Positions 8,783 through 18,957 of a stretch of DNA of 64,000 nucleotides are shown here, one piece after another. Both the position numbers and the translations under genes were made by a program. Every line of letters starts with the position of its first letter. Within the stretch, counting starts at the first letter, position 1. The notes beneath the pieces were generated by a model. It saw nothing but the letters and a program-made list of their open reading frames with translations, ran no database searches and had not been told where the DNA came from. This DNA comes from Halalkalibacter sp. APA_J-10(15) (GTDB taxonomy: Bacteria > Bacillota > Bacilli > Bacillales > Bacillaceae_D), in the NCBI RefSeq assembly GCF_023017105.1, contig NZ_JALKEV010000002.1, forward strand, positions 1 to 64,000, written 5' to 3'.

Positions 8783-10621
8783 TTATTTTTTCATCATCGC
8801 CGCATATTGCGATTTTACTAATTGGTAATATGCGCCATGATTATTCATTAATTGCTCATGTGTTCCCTCTTCCAAAATTTGACCATGCTCTAATACAACT
8901 ATTTTATCTGCATCGCGAATCGTCGATAAACGATGAGCAATCATAATCGCCGTTCGACCTGCTAAGAGCTTCTTTAACCCTTCTTGTATTTTCAATTCTG
9001 TTTCGGTATCGATACTAGCTGTTGCTTCATCGAGAATAAGAATACGCGGATCTGCAAGTAATGCACGAGCAAAGGATAACAGTTGACGTTCACCAACCGA
9101 CAGAACACTTCCTTTCTCTTCTACTTCCGTATTATAGCCATCCTCAAGCTTCAGAATAAACTCATGTGCTCCAATTGCACGTGCGGCATTTTTAACTTCC
9201 TCATCCGTTGCATTAGGACGCCCAAATCGAATGTTATCCATAATTGTTCCAGCAAAAATAAATGTATCTTGTAAAACGTAGCTAACATGCTTTCGCAAAT
9301 CATCTAGCTTCAAGTCTCGTAAATCAACTCCATCTAGCAAAACCTTTCCGTTAGTCGGGTCATAGAAACGGCTGATTAAATTGACAATCGTTGATTTACC
9401 AGAGCCAGTATGTCCGACAAGTGCAATCGTTTCACCAGCTTCAAATGTTAAGTCTATGCAATGCAATGCTTTTCTCTTCTCATCATATGAGAACTCAACG
9501 CCTTCAAACGTAACCTCACCTTTTACATCTGCTAACACTTTTGCTTCTTCTTTTTCAGGTACAGATGGCTTCTCATCTAAAAATTCAAAGATTCGCTCCG
9601 ATGAGGCCATACCTACTAATAATTGATTGTACACTTGACCTAGGCGGGAGATCGGCTCCCAAAACATTCCTAAATAGAAGGCAAAGGAAACAAATACACC
9701 GAGTGTTAATGTACTCGTATCTGATTGAAGCAAATACGCCCCATACCAAATTAAAACAACTGTACCGATAGCACCAGACATCTCTACAATTGGACGGAAA
9801 ATCGCATTTTTCTTTGTTGCATCTCTCCAGCTTTCATAGTTATCTGTATTCACGCCATCGAAGAATTCCATATTTTCATGTTCTTGTGCATACGCTTGAG
9901 TGACACGAATGCCTTGAATACTTTCGTTCAAATGCGAATTTAATTTCGATTGTCGAATCCTAACTTTCTGCCATGAACGTCGTATGTTCTTTCTTAGCTT
10001 TGTTGAGATAAAGAACATGATCGGTACGACGATTAAAACCAAAATAGCTAATTCAGGACTTAATGTGAATAAAATAATGACAATCCCTAGTAACATCGCA
10101 ATGTCCATTATTAAATTGACGACACCATTAGTAAATAAATCTTGCATCGAATTCACATCATTAATAACCCTTACCAAAATAGACCCAGCCGATCGTTGGT
10201 CGAAAAAACGGTGTGATAAACGTTGAATGTGATTAAATAATGCTGTACGTATGTCATAGATCATATGTTGCCCAAGCTCATTCATCCAGCGAATACGCAA
10301 AATATTAGCAAGCCACGATGCTAAATACATAAATAGGACTGTCAAAGCAATTGTCGTCATAAGCGACATATCACCAGGAGCAATCGCATAATCAATTGAC
10401 CACCCAATAAAAATCGGAGCAGCTAATCGTACTGCACTTACAACGAGCATCGCTAAGATCGTTTTAGGTAAATAGCTTTTTGCATACGGCTTCATAAAGC
10501 CTAGTAAACGGCTCATTTGTTTCCAGTTAAAAGGCTTATCAATAATTTGTTCCACTGTATAATGAAATCGAGACCTTTTCTGCTCTTGTGTACGTTGTAC
10601 GTCTGTATGTGTTTGACTCAT
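8783..10621 (-). CDS. ABC exporter half-transporter, subunit with catalytic Glu
   Basis: 612 residues: six membrane segments, then a nucleotide-binding domain. Walker A is GHTGSGKST and Walker B ILILDEATASID keeps the catalytic glutamate. The signature is the degenerate LSVGERQ instead of LSGGQ. This is the partner expected for the upstream gene, whose defects are complementary, so the two form one heterodimeric exporter. The start is ATG at 10621 after AGAAAGGAGGAGTGAAA; a GTG six bases upstream sits too close to the site. Candidates are YfiC-type or BmrD-type; the long N-terminal insertion of BmrD (YheH) is absent. Confidence 0.9.
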   Translation of the reverse strand: MSQTHTDVQRTQEQKRSRFHYTVEQIIDKPFNWKQMSRLLGFMKPYAKSYLPKTILAMLVVSAVRLAAPIFIGWSIDYAIAPGDMSLMTTIALTVLFMYLASWLANILRIRWMNELGQHMIYDIRTALFNHIQRLSHRFFDQRSAGSILVRVINDVNSMQDLFTNGVVNLIMDIAMLLGIVIILFTLSPELAILVLIVVPIMFFISTKLRKNIRRSWQKVRIRQSKLNSHLNESIQGIRVTQAYAQEHENMEFFDGVNTDNYESWRDATKKNAIFRPIVEMSGAIGTVVLIWYGAYLLQSDTSTLTLGVFVSFAFYLGMFWEPISRLGQVYNQLLVGMASSERIFEFLDEKPSVPEKEEAKVLADVKGEVTFEGVEFSYDEKRKALHCIDLTFEAGETIALVGHTGSGKSTIVNLISRFYDPTNGKVLLDGVDLRDLKLDDLRKHVSYVLQDTFIFAGTIMDNIRFGRPNATDEEVKNAARAIGAHEFILKLEDGYNTEVEEKGSVLSVGERQLLSFARALLADPRILILDEATASIDTETELKIQEGLKKLLAGRTAIMIAHRLSTIRDADKIVVLEHGQILEEGTHEQLMNNHGAYYQLVKSQYAAMMKK

Positions 10622-10638
10622 TTTCACTCCTCCTTTCT

Positions 10639-12396
10639 CTATACTTGCTGCAGGACATATTCCTGATCCTGGTTTTGAATGTCATAAATACGGCGGTATT
10701 GGCCTTTTGAGTTTCTCAATAGTTCTTCATGTGTCCCACGTTCAATAACTTCACCTTGATCCAATACGAGTATTTCATCGGCATGCTTTACAGATGAAAT
10801 ACGATGAGCAATCACAAACGTTGTTCTTCCTTTCATCACTTCTTGAAACGCACGTTGTATTTTCGTTTCCGTTTGCATATCAACGGCGCTTGTAGCATCA
10901 TCAAGAATTAAAATACGTGGATCCATAATAATCGATCGTGCAATAGCAATACGTTGCTTCTGACCACCAGATAATCCTAGACCACGTTCACCTAACACCG
11001 TGTCATAGCCATCAGGTAATTCTGCAATAAACTCATGCGCATCAGCACGCTTGGCTGCATCAATGATGTCCGCAATCGACGCATCAGGTCGACCATAGGC
11101 AATATTATCACGAATCGTTGATGAGAAAAGAAAGGTTTCTTGTAATACAGCACCAATCTGTTCGCGTAGTTCCTTCAACGTGTAATCATCAATCGAACGA
11201 CCATCTATCAAAATATCGCCAGATGAACGTTCATAGAAGCGAGTAATCAATTGAATAATACTTGATTTTCCTGAACCCGTTGCACCAACTAATCCAATTG
11301 TCTTACCCTTCGTTGCTTCAAAGGAGATGTTCCTTAATGCTTGTTGCTGCTTGGACCCATACGTTAATGAAACGTTGTTAAAAATCACTTCTCCAACAAA
11401 ATCATCTTTCTTTTGCAAGACAGGTTCCTTCGCATCATCACGACGTACAGACTCATCTAATACCTCGATTAATCGCTCTCCTGACGCTTTTGATTGTGAA
11501 AACATATTCACAATAAACCCTAGTTGCATAATCGGACCTATAATAAACCATACTAAGCTAAAGAAGGCGATAAGTTGGCCAACTTGCAAACTACCTTGAA
11601 TCGTTAAATAACCACCATAAGCTAATAAAATAACAGCAGATACATGTCCTAGAAACTCCATTAAAGGAAAATATCTTCCCCATATTTTAGCAAGGTCAAT
11701 ATGTTTCTTACGGTAATCTTCATTCGATTGAGAAAATCGCGTAATTTCCTCATCTTCCTGTGATAACGCTTTAACCGTATTCATACCACTAACGTTTTCC
11801 TGGACTTTTGTGTTTAAACGAGCTAATGATTTTCGAATACCACGAAATCCTGGATGTACTCGCTTATCAAATTTTGCTACACTAATGGCTAAAAATGGGA
11901 TCGTTATCATTGAGACGAGAGTAAGTGGTACGGAGTAATAGAACATTACTGACATACTAAAACCAATGAGTAATATAATATTTAAGAGTTGAGCACAGCC
12001 GAACGATAGGAAGAAGCGAAAGGCTTCGACATCTGCGGTTAATCGAGACATTAAATCGCCTGTCTTGGCATTATCATAATAGCGGAATGGTAAAAACTGA
12101 AGCTTTTCATATAACGTATCTCGTAATTTACGTACCGCCTTTATCCCGAATAAATCTCCTAAATATTGATGAACGTATACTGCACCACCTTTTATAATCA
12201 TCGTTCCCATTATCGTTAAAGCTAAATAAGGAATTAATTCAAATCGACCATTTTCAATTGCTTCATCAATTGTAAATGCTAGAATCATTGGATAAAGAAC
12301 CGTCATACCCGTTACGACAACGAGTGCAAGTAACGACCAAACGAACAATGATTTAAATGGCCAATAAAACTCTTTCAAACGTTTAAATGTATCCAT
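10639..12396 (-). CDS. ABC exporter half-transporter, subunit with degenerate Walker B
   Basis: 585 residues: a membrane domain of six helices and a nucleotide-binding domain. Walker A GATGSGKSS and signature LSGGQKQR are intact, but Walker B reads ILILDDATSAVD, with Asp in place of the catalytic Glu. Together with the degenerate signature of the downstream partner this gives one dead and one active ATP site, as in BmrCD and TM287/288. The ATG at 12396 is chosen because AGGTG lies six bases before it. The stop is 17 bases before the partner's start. Multidrug or lipid export is likely; the substrate is unknown. Confidence 0.9.
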   Translation of the reverse strand: MDTFKRLKEFYWPFKSLFVWSLLALVVVTGMTVLYPMILAFTIDEAIENGRFELIPYLALTIMGTMIIKGGAVYVHQYLGDLFGIKAVRKLRDTLYEKLQFLPFRYYDNAKTGDLMSRLTADVEAFRFFLSFGCAQLLNIILLIGFSMSVMFYYSVPLTLVSMITIPFLAISVAKFDKRVHPGFRGIRKSLARLNTKVQENVSGMNTVKALSQEDEEITRFSQSNEDYRKKHIDLAKIWGRYFPLMEFLGHVSAVILLAYGGYLTIQGSLQVGQLIAFFSLVWFIIGPIMQLGFIVNMFSQSKASGERLIEVLDESVRRDDAKEPVLQKKDDFVGEVIFNNVSLTYGSKQQQALRNISFEATKGKTIGLVGATGSGKSSIIQLITRFYERSSGDILIDGRSIDDYTLKELREQIGAVLQETFLFSSTIRDNIAYGRPDASIADIIDAAKRADAHEFIAELPDGYDTVLGERGLGLSGGQKQRIAIARSIIMDPRILILDDATSAVDMQTETKIQRAFQEVMKGRTTFVIAHRISSVKHADEILVLDQGEVIERGTHEELLRNSKGQYRRIYDIQNQDQEYVLQQV

Positions 12397-12477
12397 CTCC
12401 ATCACCTCATAATATGTACACTCTTAAACTCTATAAATTTATTTAGAGTCTCGAATGATTTTATGAAACTAAACACT

Positions 12478-12526
12478 ATATTAAACCTAATACAAACTAG
12501 AAGTCAATAACGTTTTAAAACGTTTT
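12478..12526 (-). promoter_or_regulatory. Promoter and palindromic operator for the ABC exporter pair
   Basis: On the minus strand TTGACT (12502-12507) and TAATAT (12478-12483) are 18 bases apart. A perfect 16-bp palindrome, AACGTTTTAAAACGTT, occupies 12509-12524 immediately upstream of the -35, with an overlapping AAAACGTTTT. This is the form of a repressor or activator site. The remaining 12527-12720 stretch, about 190 bases, holds no gene that I can see. Confidence 0.55.
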
Positions 12527-12723
12527 CAAAATTTTATTAAAAAAGCTGTACAGCAATCTTTTCTTAGTTGAGTCGTGCGTGTAGCCGTTACAAAGAAATT
12601 ATCGTTTGTAAGTAGGTTTCTCCTGTAGCGTATGGAGCCGACGTCACCTGCGAAGCCACGTTACACCTTCCACCATTAGACTTTCAAACGATTTATATAG
12701 TATGGATTATCTTAAAAAGATAT

Positions 12724-12750
12724 CCCACTGCTTTACTTATTAGCAGTGGG
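12724..12750 (-). terminator. spoVR terminator
   Basis: CCCACTGCT pairs with AGCAGTGGG on the minus strand, followed after a few bases by CTTTTT. It begins eight bases after the spoVR stop. Confidence 0.7.
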
Positions 12751-12757
12751 ATTTGGT

Positions 12758-14167
12758 TCATAAATATTTACGATGTACTTTATGACCATCGAACACAAAG
12801 GTGATCGCTTTATCATTTACCTTCGTTTCAATATGAACGGTTCTTCCCCATAATTGGTATATATAAGGAAGCACTTTTTCTAAATACCCAACGTCAAGCT
12901 CTGTTCCTTCATAGGAGTGAGTAATATATAATTCACCGTTTTTCATATAATCACCGTTTGTCACAAGTAAATACGGAAAACCACCATTCACTCGAGACAA
13001 AACGAGCTGATCGCGAATATGCTCCCACTCTTTATCAACAATTTTATACTCACTTCCTTGCTTTTGGAACAAATACATGTCTTCGTTCATAACGAGATCT
13101 TTCGTTAGATAGTTACGAATAAATGAAATATCTGATTCAATCTCACGAACTTCAAAGATCTTATCTCTTCCACTACCCTCTTTAATACCTTGCCTTTCCT
13201 TCATATCATCAGTTGGGTGATTAAAACGTTCTTCAATATCCTCAAATATTTTCAACCCTAAATAGTAAGGGTTAATCGTCGTCTTTGATGGCTGAACAAC
13301 TCCAGCATTTAATTTAGCAAATTCAATCGTTTCTTCGCTCGTTAAATCCATTTCCCTCAAAATACGTGCATGCCAAAATGATGCCCAGCCTTCATTCATA
13401 ATTTTCGTCTCAAGCTGAGGCCAAAAGTATAGCATTTCTTCACGCATCATCGTTAAGACATCGCGCTGCCAAGGATCTAACTCTCGACTATACTCCTCTA
13501 TAAATAACAATAAATCCTTTTCAGGCTTAGGTGGAAACTTCTTCTTCTTTTTTTGCTTTTCCTTGTCACCCTTCTGGTCCATATTCCATAAATCATCATA
13601 CTCTGATTTTTTTCGTTTTACATTGGTGTCATCATCTTCATCTGTCATAGACCAATTTAATTTAGGTCTTACTAGACTAGGATCTATATGTTCTTGAATC
13701 GCCAAAACAGCATCTAAGAAACTTTCTACCTCTTCCTTCCCATATTGATGTTCATAATGCGCAATTCGTTCGGCAGTCGCACTCATACTCTCAACCATGT
13801 CACGGCGTGTATTCGAAAATCGAACATTGTTTTTAAAGAAGTCACAATGCGCAAGGACATGAGCAACAATGAGCTTATTTTGTATTAATGAATTACTATC
13901 TAACAAAAAGGCATAGCATGGGTCAGAATTAATAACAAGCTCATAAATTTTACTTAAGCCAAAATCATATTGTAGCTTCATTTTATGATATTGCTTTCCA
14001 AACGACCAATGGCTATACCTTGTTGGCATTCCATATGCACCAAACGTATAAATAATATCAGCCGGACATATTTCATATCTCATTTCATAAAAATCAAGTC
14101 CAAATCCATCGGCAATTTCAGTGATTTCTGAAATGGCATATTCCAGCTCTTTCTCTATTAGAGACAT
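12758..14167 (-). CDS. spoVR: stage V sporulation protein R
   Basis: 469 residues, one more than B. subtilis SpoVR. Recognisable family blocks are [82 protein letters not shown] and [17 protein letters not shown]. SpoVR is made during sporulation and is needed for normal cortex, probably acting in the mother cell; its chemistry is unknown. ATG follows AGGGAGGGAAATACA. In many proteobacteria spoVR is linked to yeaG and yeaH, but here it stands alone. Confidence 0.96.
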   Translation of the reverse strand: MSLIEKELEYAISEITEIADGFGLDFYEMRYEICPADIIYTFGAYGMPTRYSHWSFGKQYHKMKLQYDFGLSKIYELVINSDPCYAFLLDSNSLIQNKLIVAHVLAHCDFFKNNVRFSNTRRDMVESMSATAERIAHYEHQYGKEEVESFLDAVLAIQEHIDPSLVRPKLNWSMTDEDDDTNVKRKKSEYDDLWNMDQKGDKEKQKKKKKFPPKPEKDLLLFIEEYSRELDPWQRDVLTMMREEMLYFWPQLETKIMNEGWASFWHARILREMDLTSEETIEFAKLNAGVVQPSKTTINPYYLGLKIFEDIEERFNHPTDDMKERQGIKEGSGRDKIFEVREIESDISFIRNYLTKDLVMNEDMYLFQKQGSEYKIVDKEWEHIRDQLVLSRVNGGFPYLLVTNGDYMKNGELYITHSYEGTELDVGYLEKVLPYIYQLWGRTVHIETKVNDKAITFVFDGHKVHRKYL

Positions 14168-14238
14168 TGTATTTCCCTCCCTCGTTTCAACCTCTCTTAT
14201 TTGTATATGATTGAAGAAGGAAAATCATGTATCCGTAT

Positions 14239-15771
14239 CTAGTTATGAACTCTCTTCGTTCCAAGTGTAGATACAAAGCGAACAAATGCTGAACGACCAC
14301 TATCATCACGCTTAAACACTCCAGCATGGTGCAATATTTCTAAAAAGACTTGTCCAAGCTCTTGACGTAATAGTTGCTCAAAAGAAGCCTCATTGTCAAA
14401 GCCAAATTGATGTTTTATTTTATCTACCCATTTTAAATGCTTTGTAATCTCACCAGTTGCATTAACTGTTTCACCACGTTCTTTAGCACCTATATATGTG
14501 ACAACTTGTTGCAGTTCATCCTTCAATCGTCCCGGTAATACCGCTAACCCCATCACTTCAATGAGCCCGATATTTTCTTTCTTAATATGATGAACATGCT
14601 GGTGAGGATGGAATAAGCCATCAGGATGTTCATCTGTTGTTCGATTGTTTCTTAAAACTAGATCTAATTCAAACTTTCCCCCTCGCATCCGGGAGATTGG
14701 AGTAATCGTATTATGTGGTGTACCATCTGTTTGTGCAACTATGTTAGCCTTACGATCCTCATATACACGCCAAGCTTCTAAAATATCATAGGCAACGTTT
14801 GCTAACTCTTCCTTATTCGTTGCCTGTAACCGTAGCACAGACATCGGCCATTTCACGATCCCTGCTTGTACTGATGGGAAACGTTCAAAAGAAAACATTT
14901 CTTCCATTTCCGCCTTAGCCATTGGAAAATCATGAGCTCCCCCTTGGAAATGATCATGGCTTAATATCGAGCCTCCGACAATAGGCAAATCTGCATTAGA
15001 GCCTAAGAAATAATGTGGAAACTGATCAACAAAATCAAGAAGACGTTTAAACGTTAAATGAGTAATTTTCATTGGCTCATGCTTTTCCTTTAAGACAATA
15101 GCATGCTCATTATAATAAACATACGGCGAGAATTGAATGTGCCATCTCTCGTCATTTAGCGTAACAGGGATTGTTCGTAAATTTTGCCTTGCCGGATGGT
15201 TGATACGACCTTTATAGCCTACGTTTTCTACACAAAGTAAACATTTAGGATAGTTAACACTTTCCAACCCTTTCGCAGCAGCAATCGCCTTAGGGTCCTT
15301 TTCCGGTTTGGATAAATTAATTGTAATTTCAAGCTGTCCATAGTCCGTATCAGCATACCAATGCTCATTCTTTGCAATGCGGTCCGTTCGAATATAATGG
15401 ACATCCTTAGATAACTGATATAAATAACGCGTTGCCGCTTCAGAACTTTCCTTCTTATATTTCCCCAAAAACGTATCAATCACTTCAGAAGGTCGCTTCG
15501 TTAACATACCCATTAGTTGTGTATCGAGTAAATCACGATATACAACTGAATTAGATTCGAGTACACCCTCTTTTGCAGACCAATCTAATATACTTGTGAG
15601 AATGGTCACTGGTGTATCTAGCTCCTCTTCATCAACCTTTACTTCTTCAACCGTATCTAAAGACAAAACCGCTAACAGTTGGTTACGTGTCCAAATGACG
15701 TCCTCTTTCTCTATTAATTTTTTTTTCAATCCGTATTGAACTAATCGTTCAATATCATGATAAATACTCAT
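14239..15771 (-). CDS. galT: galactose-1-phosphate uridylyltransferase (Firmicute type)
   Basis: 510 residues, matching the long Firmicute GalT class rather than the short GalT of E. coli. The segments CLLCVENVGYKGRINHPARQNLR, ILSHDHFQGGAHDFPM and PHNTITPISRMRGGKFELDLVLRNNRT are characteristic, and the HDHFQGG region carries the catalytic histidines. The enzyme exchanges UDP between glucose-1-phosphate and galactose-1-phosphate in the Leloir pathway. It is the last gene of the gal locus, 235 bases after pgcA, with its own likely promoter in that gap. Confidence 0.95.
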   Translation of the reverse strand: MSIYHDIERLVQYGLKKKLIEKEDVIWTRNQLLAVLSLDTVEEVKVDEEELDTPVTILTSILDWSAKEGVLESNSVVYRDLLDTQLMGMLTKRPSEVIDTFLGKYKKESSEAATRYLYQLSKDVHYIRTDRIAKNEHWYADTDYGQLEITINLSKPEKDPKAIAAAKGLESVNYPKCLLCVENVGYKGRINHPARQNLRTIPVTLNDERWHIQFSPYVYYNEHAIVLKEKHEPMKITHLTFKRLLDFVDQFPHYFLGSNADLPIVGGSILSHDHFQGGAHDFPMAKAEMEEMFSFERFPSVQAGIVKWPMSVLRLQATNKEELANVAYDILEAWRVYEDRKANIVAQTDGTPHNTITPISRMRGGKFELDLVLRNNRTTDEHPDGLFHPHQHVHHIKKENIGLIEVMGLAVLPGRLKDELQQVVTYIGAKERGETVNATGEITKHLKWVDKIKHQFGFDNEASFEQLLRQELGQVFLEILHHAGVFKRDDSGRSAFVRFVSTLGTKRVHN

Positions 15772-15816
15772 CGCTCACGCATCCTTTCATAGTCTTAGTA
15801 TCGGATACTCACCCTC

Positions 15817-15845
15817 AGTTTACACTAAACGAGAAAGTTAGTAAA
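15817..15845 (-). promoter_or_regulatory. Candidate galT promoter
   Basis: TTTACT (15840-15845) and TAAACT (15817-15822) on the minus strand are 17 bases apart. The inverted repeat GTTTA-CAC-TAAAC (15818-15830) covers the -10 and could be an operator. Confidence 0.4.
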
Positions 15846-15964
15846 TTTATTTAATAAAGTTTTTATAAATTCATATCATATTATCTTCATCGATGATTTA
15901 TGATCCATACAAGCAAACATAAAGTATAGATTCATGACACAACTGTATGAGCTTTCCACTAAGT

Positions 15965-15998
15965 AAAAAAAGCCTGCAAAGAAACACTCTCTGCAAGC
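15965..15998 (-). terminator. pgcA terminator
   Basis: On the minus strand GCTTGCA pairs with TGCAGGC (one G-U pair) around a 13-base loop and runs into TTTTTTT. It begins nine bases after the pgcA stop. Confidence 0.8.
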
Positions 15999-16006
15999 AC
16001 GCCATG

Positions 16007-17743
16007 TTAAACAAGTGATTGGACTTTAGCCATCACATCTGCTTTTAACGTTTTTAACGCCTGTTGACTTTCATCCAACGAACTCTTGTTTACACCAAAA
16101 TAAAATTTCACTTTTGGCTCCGTACCAGAAGGACGAATACAGAACCATGATCCATCCGCAAGTTTATATTTTAATACATTTGACTTAGGCAACGTAATAG
16201 CCGCCTTTTCATTTGTCTCTAGTTCCATCACAATACTCGCTTCGTAATCTTCAACTGATACTACCGCATGACCGCCCATCATCTTTGGTGGTTCATGACG
16301 GAACTTCGCTAATATATGTTGAATCTTTTCAACTCCGGCTTTCCCTTTAAGTGTTAAAGACTCTAACCCTTCCTGATAGAATCCATATTTAGAGAAAATT
16401 TCTAACAACCCATCATATAATGTCATTTGACGTGTTTTATAATAGGTAGCTAACTCTGCTGCAAATAAACAAGCCTGAACAGCATCTTTGTCACGTACAA
16501 AATCTCCAATTAGATACCCGTAACTTTCTTCATAACCAAACAAAAATTGATGTTGCCCCGTTTCTTGATACTGTTTAATTTTTTCACCAATAAACTTAAA
16601 GCCTGTTAACGTATCAATCGTTGTTAAATTAAAACGATCTGCAATGGCTCGACCAATTTCAGAAGTTACAATGGTTTTTAACACCGCACCATTTTCAGGA
16701 AGTATATGCTGATGTTCCTTTTGTGTTAGCAAATAATCAAGCATTAGAGCGCCTGTTTGATTTCCAGTTAAAACAACATATTGATCTTCACTGTTTTTAA
16801 CAGCCACACCAACACGATCTCCGTCTGGGTCTGTCGCTAATAGTACATCAGCCTGTTCTTTTTCACCTAACTCCATTGCTAGCTTAAATGCCGCATGCTC
16901 CTCAGGATTAGGCGAGCTCACCGTTGAAAAGTCAGGATCAGGGAGTTCTTGCTCAGGAACAACTGTAAGGTTCGTAAATCCGTTACTTTCCAACGCACGG
17001 CGAACTGGGATGTTGGCAGCCCCATGTAATGGTGTGAAAATAATTTTCACATTTTGGCCTTCTTCTTCAACCATTTCTTTTTGGACTAGAATCGACGCTA
17101 ACGCTTCGTTGTAAGCTTCATCAATTTCCTCAGAAACTATTTTCAACAGCTGATTACCCTTTAGTTCCATTTCGTCAGCAACAGGAATCTCTAATTCATT
17201 TTCAACAGAATTTACGTATTGTACAAGCTCTTCAGCTGGTCCAGGAGGAAGCTGTCCTCCATCGTCTCCATACACTTTAAAGCCATTATATTCAGGAGGG
17301 TTATGACTTGCTGTTATCACAACACCACCAGCTGCCTTTAAATATCTCACAGCAAATGAGAGCTCCGGGGTCGGGCGTAATTCATGAAATAAATAGGATT
17401 GAATTCCATGGTTTCCTAACGTCAATGCCGTTTCTAATGCAAATTCCTTCGATTTATGTCTAGAATCAAATGCAATCGCTACACCACGTTCTTTTGCTTC
17501 CTGTCCTTGATTTTCTATGTAACGAGCCAGTCCCTCTGCCGCTCGACGAATCGTATAAGTATTCATGCGGTTAGTACCTGGGCCAATTTCTCCACGCATG
17601 CCGCCTGTTCCAAACTCTAAATTCTTATAAAAGCTGTCTTCAAGAACTTCTTCATTGCCGCTTAACTGTTCAAGTAATTGTTTAAGTTCTTCCTCTAATG
17701 CTGAATGCTTTGCCCATTTCTCATATTGTGTTCGCCAATTCAT
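16007..17743 (-). CDS. pgcA: alpha-phosphoglucomutase
   Basis: 578 residues. It has the phosphoserine loop [16 protein letters not shown], the metal loop DPDGDRVG, the sugar loop GYEESYGY and the phosphate-binding [14 protein letters not shown], all features of PgcA-type hexose phosphomutases. It interconverts glucose-1-phosphate and glucose-6-phosphate. This links galactose breakdown to glycolysis and supplies UDP-glucose precursors. The second ATG (17743) is preferred because GAGGGGGA is seven bases before it; the first ATG overlaps that site. It lies between galE and galT, so the locus makes the whole route from galactose to glucose-6-phosphate. Confidence 0.95.
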   Translation of the reverse strand: MNWRTQYEKWAKHSALEEELKQLLEQLSGNEEVLEDSFYKNLEFGTGGMRGEIGPGTNRMNTYTIRRAAEGLARYIENQGQEAKERGVAIAFDSRHKSKEFALETALTLGNHGIQSYLFHELRPTPELSFAVRYLKAAGGVVITASHNPPEYNGFKVYGDDGGQLPPGPAEELVQYVNSVENELEIPVADEMELKGNQLLKIVSEEIDEAYNEALASILVQKEMVEEEGQNVKIIFTPLHGAANIPVRRALESNGFTNLTVVPEQELPDPDFSTVSSPNPEEHAAFKLAMELGEKEQADVLLATDPDGDRVGVAVKNSEDQYVVLTGNQTGALMLDYLLTQKEHQHILPENGAVLKTIVTSEIGRAIADRFNLTTIDTLTGFKFIGEKIKQYQETGQHQFLFGYEESYGYLIGDFVRDKDAVQACLFAAELATYYKTRQMTLYDGLLEIFSKYGFYQEGLESLTLKGKAGVEKIQHILAKFRHEPPKMMGGHAVVSVEDYEASIVMELETNEKAAITLPKSNVLKYKLADGSWFCIRPSGTEPKVKFYFGVNKSSLDESQQALKTLKADVMAKVQSLV

Positions 17744-17900
17744 CTTCATTCCCCCTCAACAATTTCATTTCCGTTATCCATCGCTTATTATACCATTATC
17801 TTACTGACTACAAATACTTGCACTTAAAAAACTATCTATGTTTTTTATTAGTGTAAGGTACCTCCTAAAATGTCGCAATATACTCACTCATTATATAGAA

Positions 17901-17940
17901 AAGAGTTACCTCAGTAATACTTCTTTCTGAGGCAACTCTT
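17901..17940 (-). terminator. galE terminator
   Basis: AAGAGTTGCCTCAG and CTGAGGTAACTCTT form a 14-bp stem with one mismatch on the minus strand, followed by TTTTC. It implies that ROK-galK-galE and pgcA may be separate transcripts. Confidence 0.8.
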
Positions 17941-17947
17941 ACAATCA

Positions 17948-18934
17948 TTATGATTTAAATCCATTTGGATGGGCTTGATGCCAGCTCCACGCATGTGAAA
18001 TGATTTCCTTTAATGCAGGGTACGTTGGCCGCCACCCTAATTCTTCCTTCGCCAATTCAGATGAAGCAATTAAGGTCGCTGGATCACCAGCGCGTCTCGG
18101 AGCTACTTGTGCCGGAATGTCATGACCTGTTACATCTCGGCAAGTGTCAATGACTTCTTTCACGGTAAAGCCTGCACCGTTCCCTAAATTATAAATCGCA
18201 CTTTCATCCTTTTTACGTAATGATTGTACAGCCAAATAATGAGCTTGAGCAAGGTCGAGCACATGAATATAATCACGTACACAGCTTCCATCCTTCGTGT
18301 CATAATCCTCACCAAAGATTTGTACATGCTCCCGCTGATTCAGCGCAACCTGTAGCACAATTGGTATAAGATGAGACTCAGGAGTATGATCCTCACCAAT
18401 TTGACCTTTCGGATCAGCTCCAGCCGCATTAAAATAGCGTAAGCAAACCGATTTTAAACCATATGCTTGATCACACCACTTTAGCATTCGTTCAATTGCT
18501 AGCTTCGTTTCTCCATATGGATTTGTCGGGACCGTCGGATCTGATTCTTTTATCGGAATCGAGACAGGTTCTCCGTAAGTTGCCGCAGTTGAAGAGAATA
18601 CGATTCGAGAAACATCATGCTCCTGCATTTTCTTCACTAGCTTATACGTGCCTAGTACGTTATTCTCATAGTACTTTAATGGATTACCGACACTTTCTCC
18701 AACTAATGAATATGCCGCAAAATGAATAACAGAATCAATCGTATGTTTTGAGAAGATGTCATCTAAGATCCGTTCGTCCTCGATTGAGCCCTCATAAAAA
18801 GTAGCACCTAATGTCGCTTCCTCGTGTCCTGTTTCTAAACTATCTAGAATCACGACTTCTTCCCCTTGGTCGCGTAAATATAAGACCGTATGACTGCCTA
18901 TATATCCAGCTCCACCAACAACTAAAATAGCCAT
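17948..18934 (-). CDS. galE: UDP-glucose 4-epimerase
   Basis: 328 residues. The NAD-binding GGAGYIG is at 7-13, the SST motif at 114-116 and the catalytic pair Tyr140/Lys144 in NPYGETK. These are the marks of the extended short-chain dehydrogenase GalE. It interconverts UDP-galactose and UDP-glucose. ATG follows GGGGGGAAAGTGCT. It starts 23 bases after galK, so the two are translated from one message. It may also provide UDP-galactose for the exopolysaccharide made by the eps operon in this window (inference). Confidence 0.96.
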   Translation of the reverse strand: MAILVVGGAGYIGSHTVLYLRDQGEEVVILDSLETGHEEATLGATFYEGSIEDERILDDIFSKHTIDSVIHFAAYSLVGESVGNPLKYYENNVLGTYKLVKKMQEHDVSRIVFSSTAATYGEPVSIPIKESDPTVPTNPYGETKLAIERMLKWCDQAYGLKSVCLRYFNAAGADPKGQIGEDHTPESHLIPIVLQVALNQREHVQIFGEDYDTKDGSCVRDYIHVLDLAQAHYLAVQSLRKKDESAIYNLGNGAGFTVKEVIDTCRDVTGHDIPAQVAPRRAGDPATLIASSELAKEELGWRPTYPALKEIISHAWSWHQAHPNGFKS

Positions 18935-18957
18935 AGCACTTTCCCCCCTTCTTTTGC

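Noticed and set aside
8783-10621. BmrD/YheH identity
   Set aside because: The long N-terminal insertion typical of YheH is missing, and no leader peptide gene like bmrB was found upstream.
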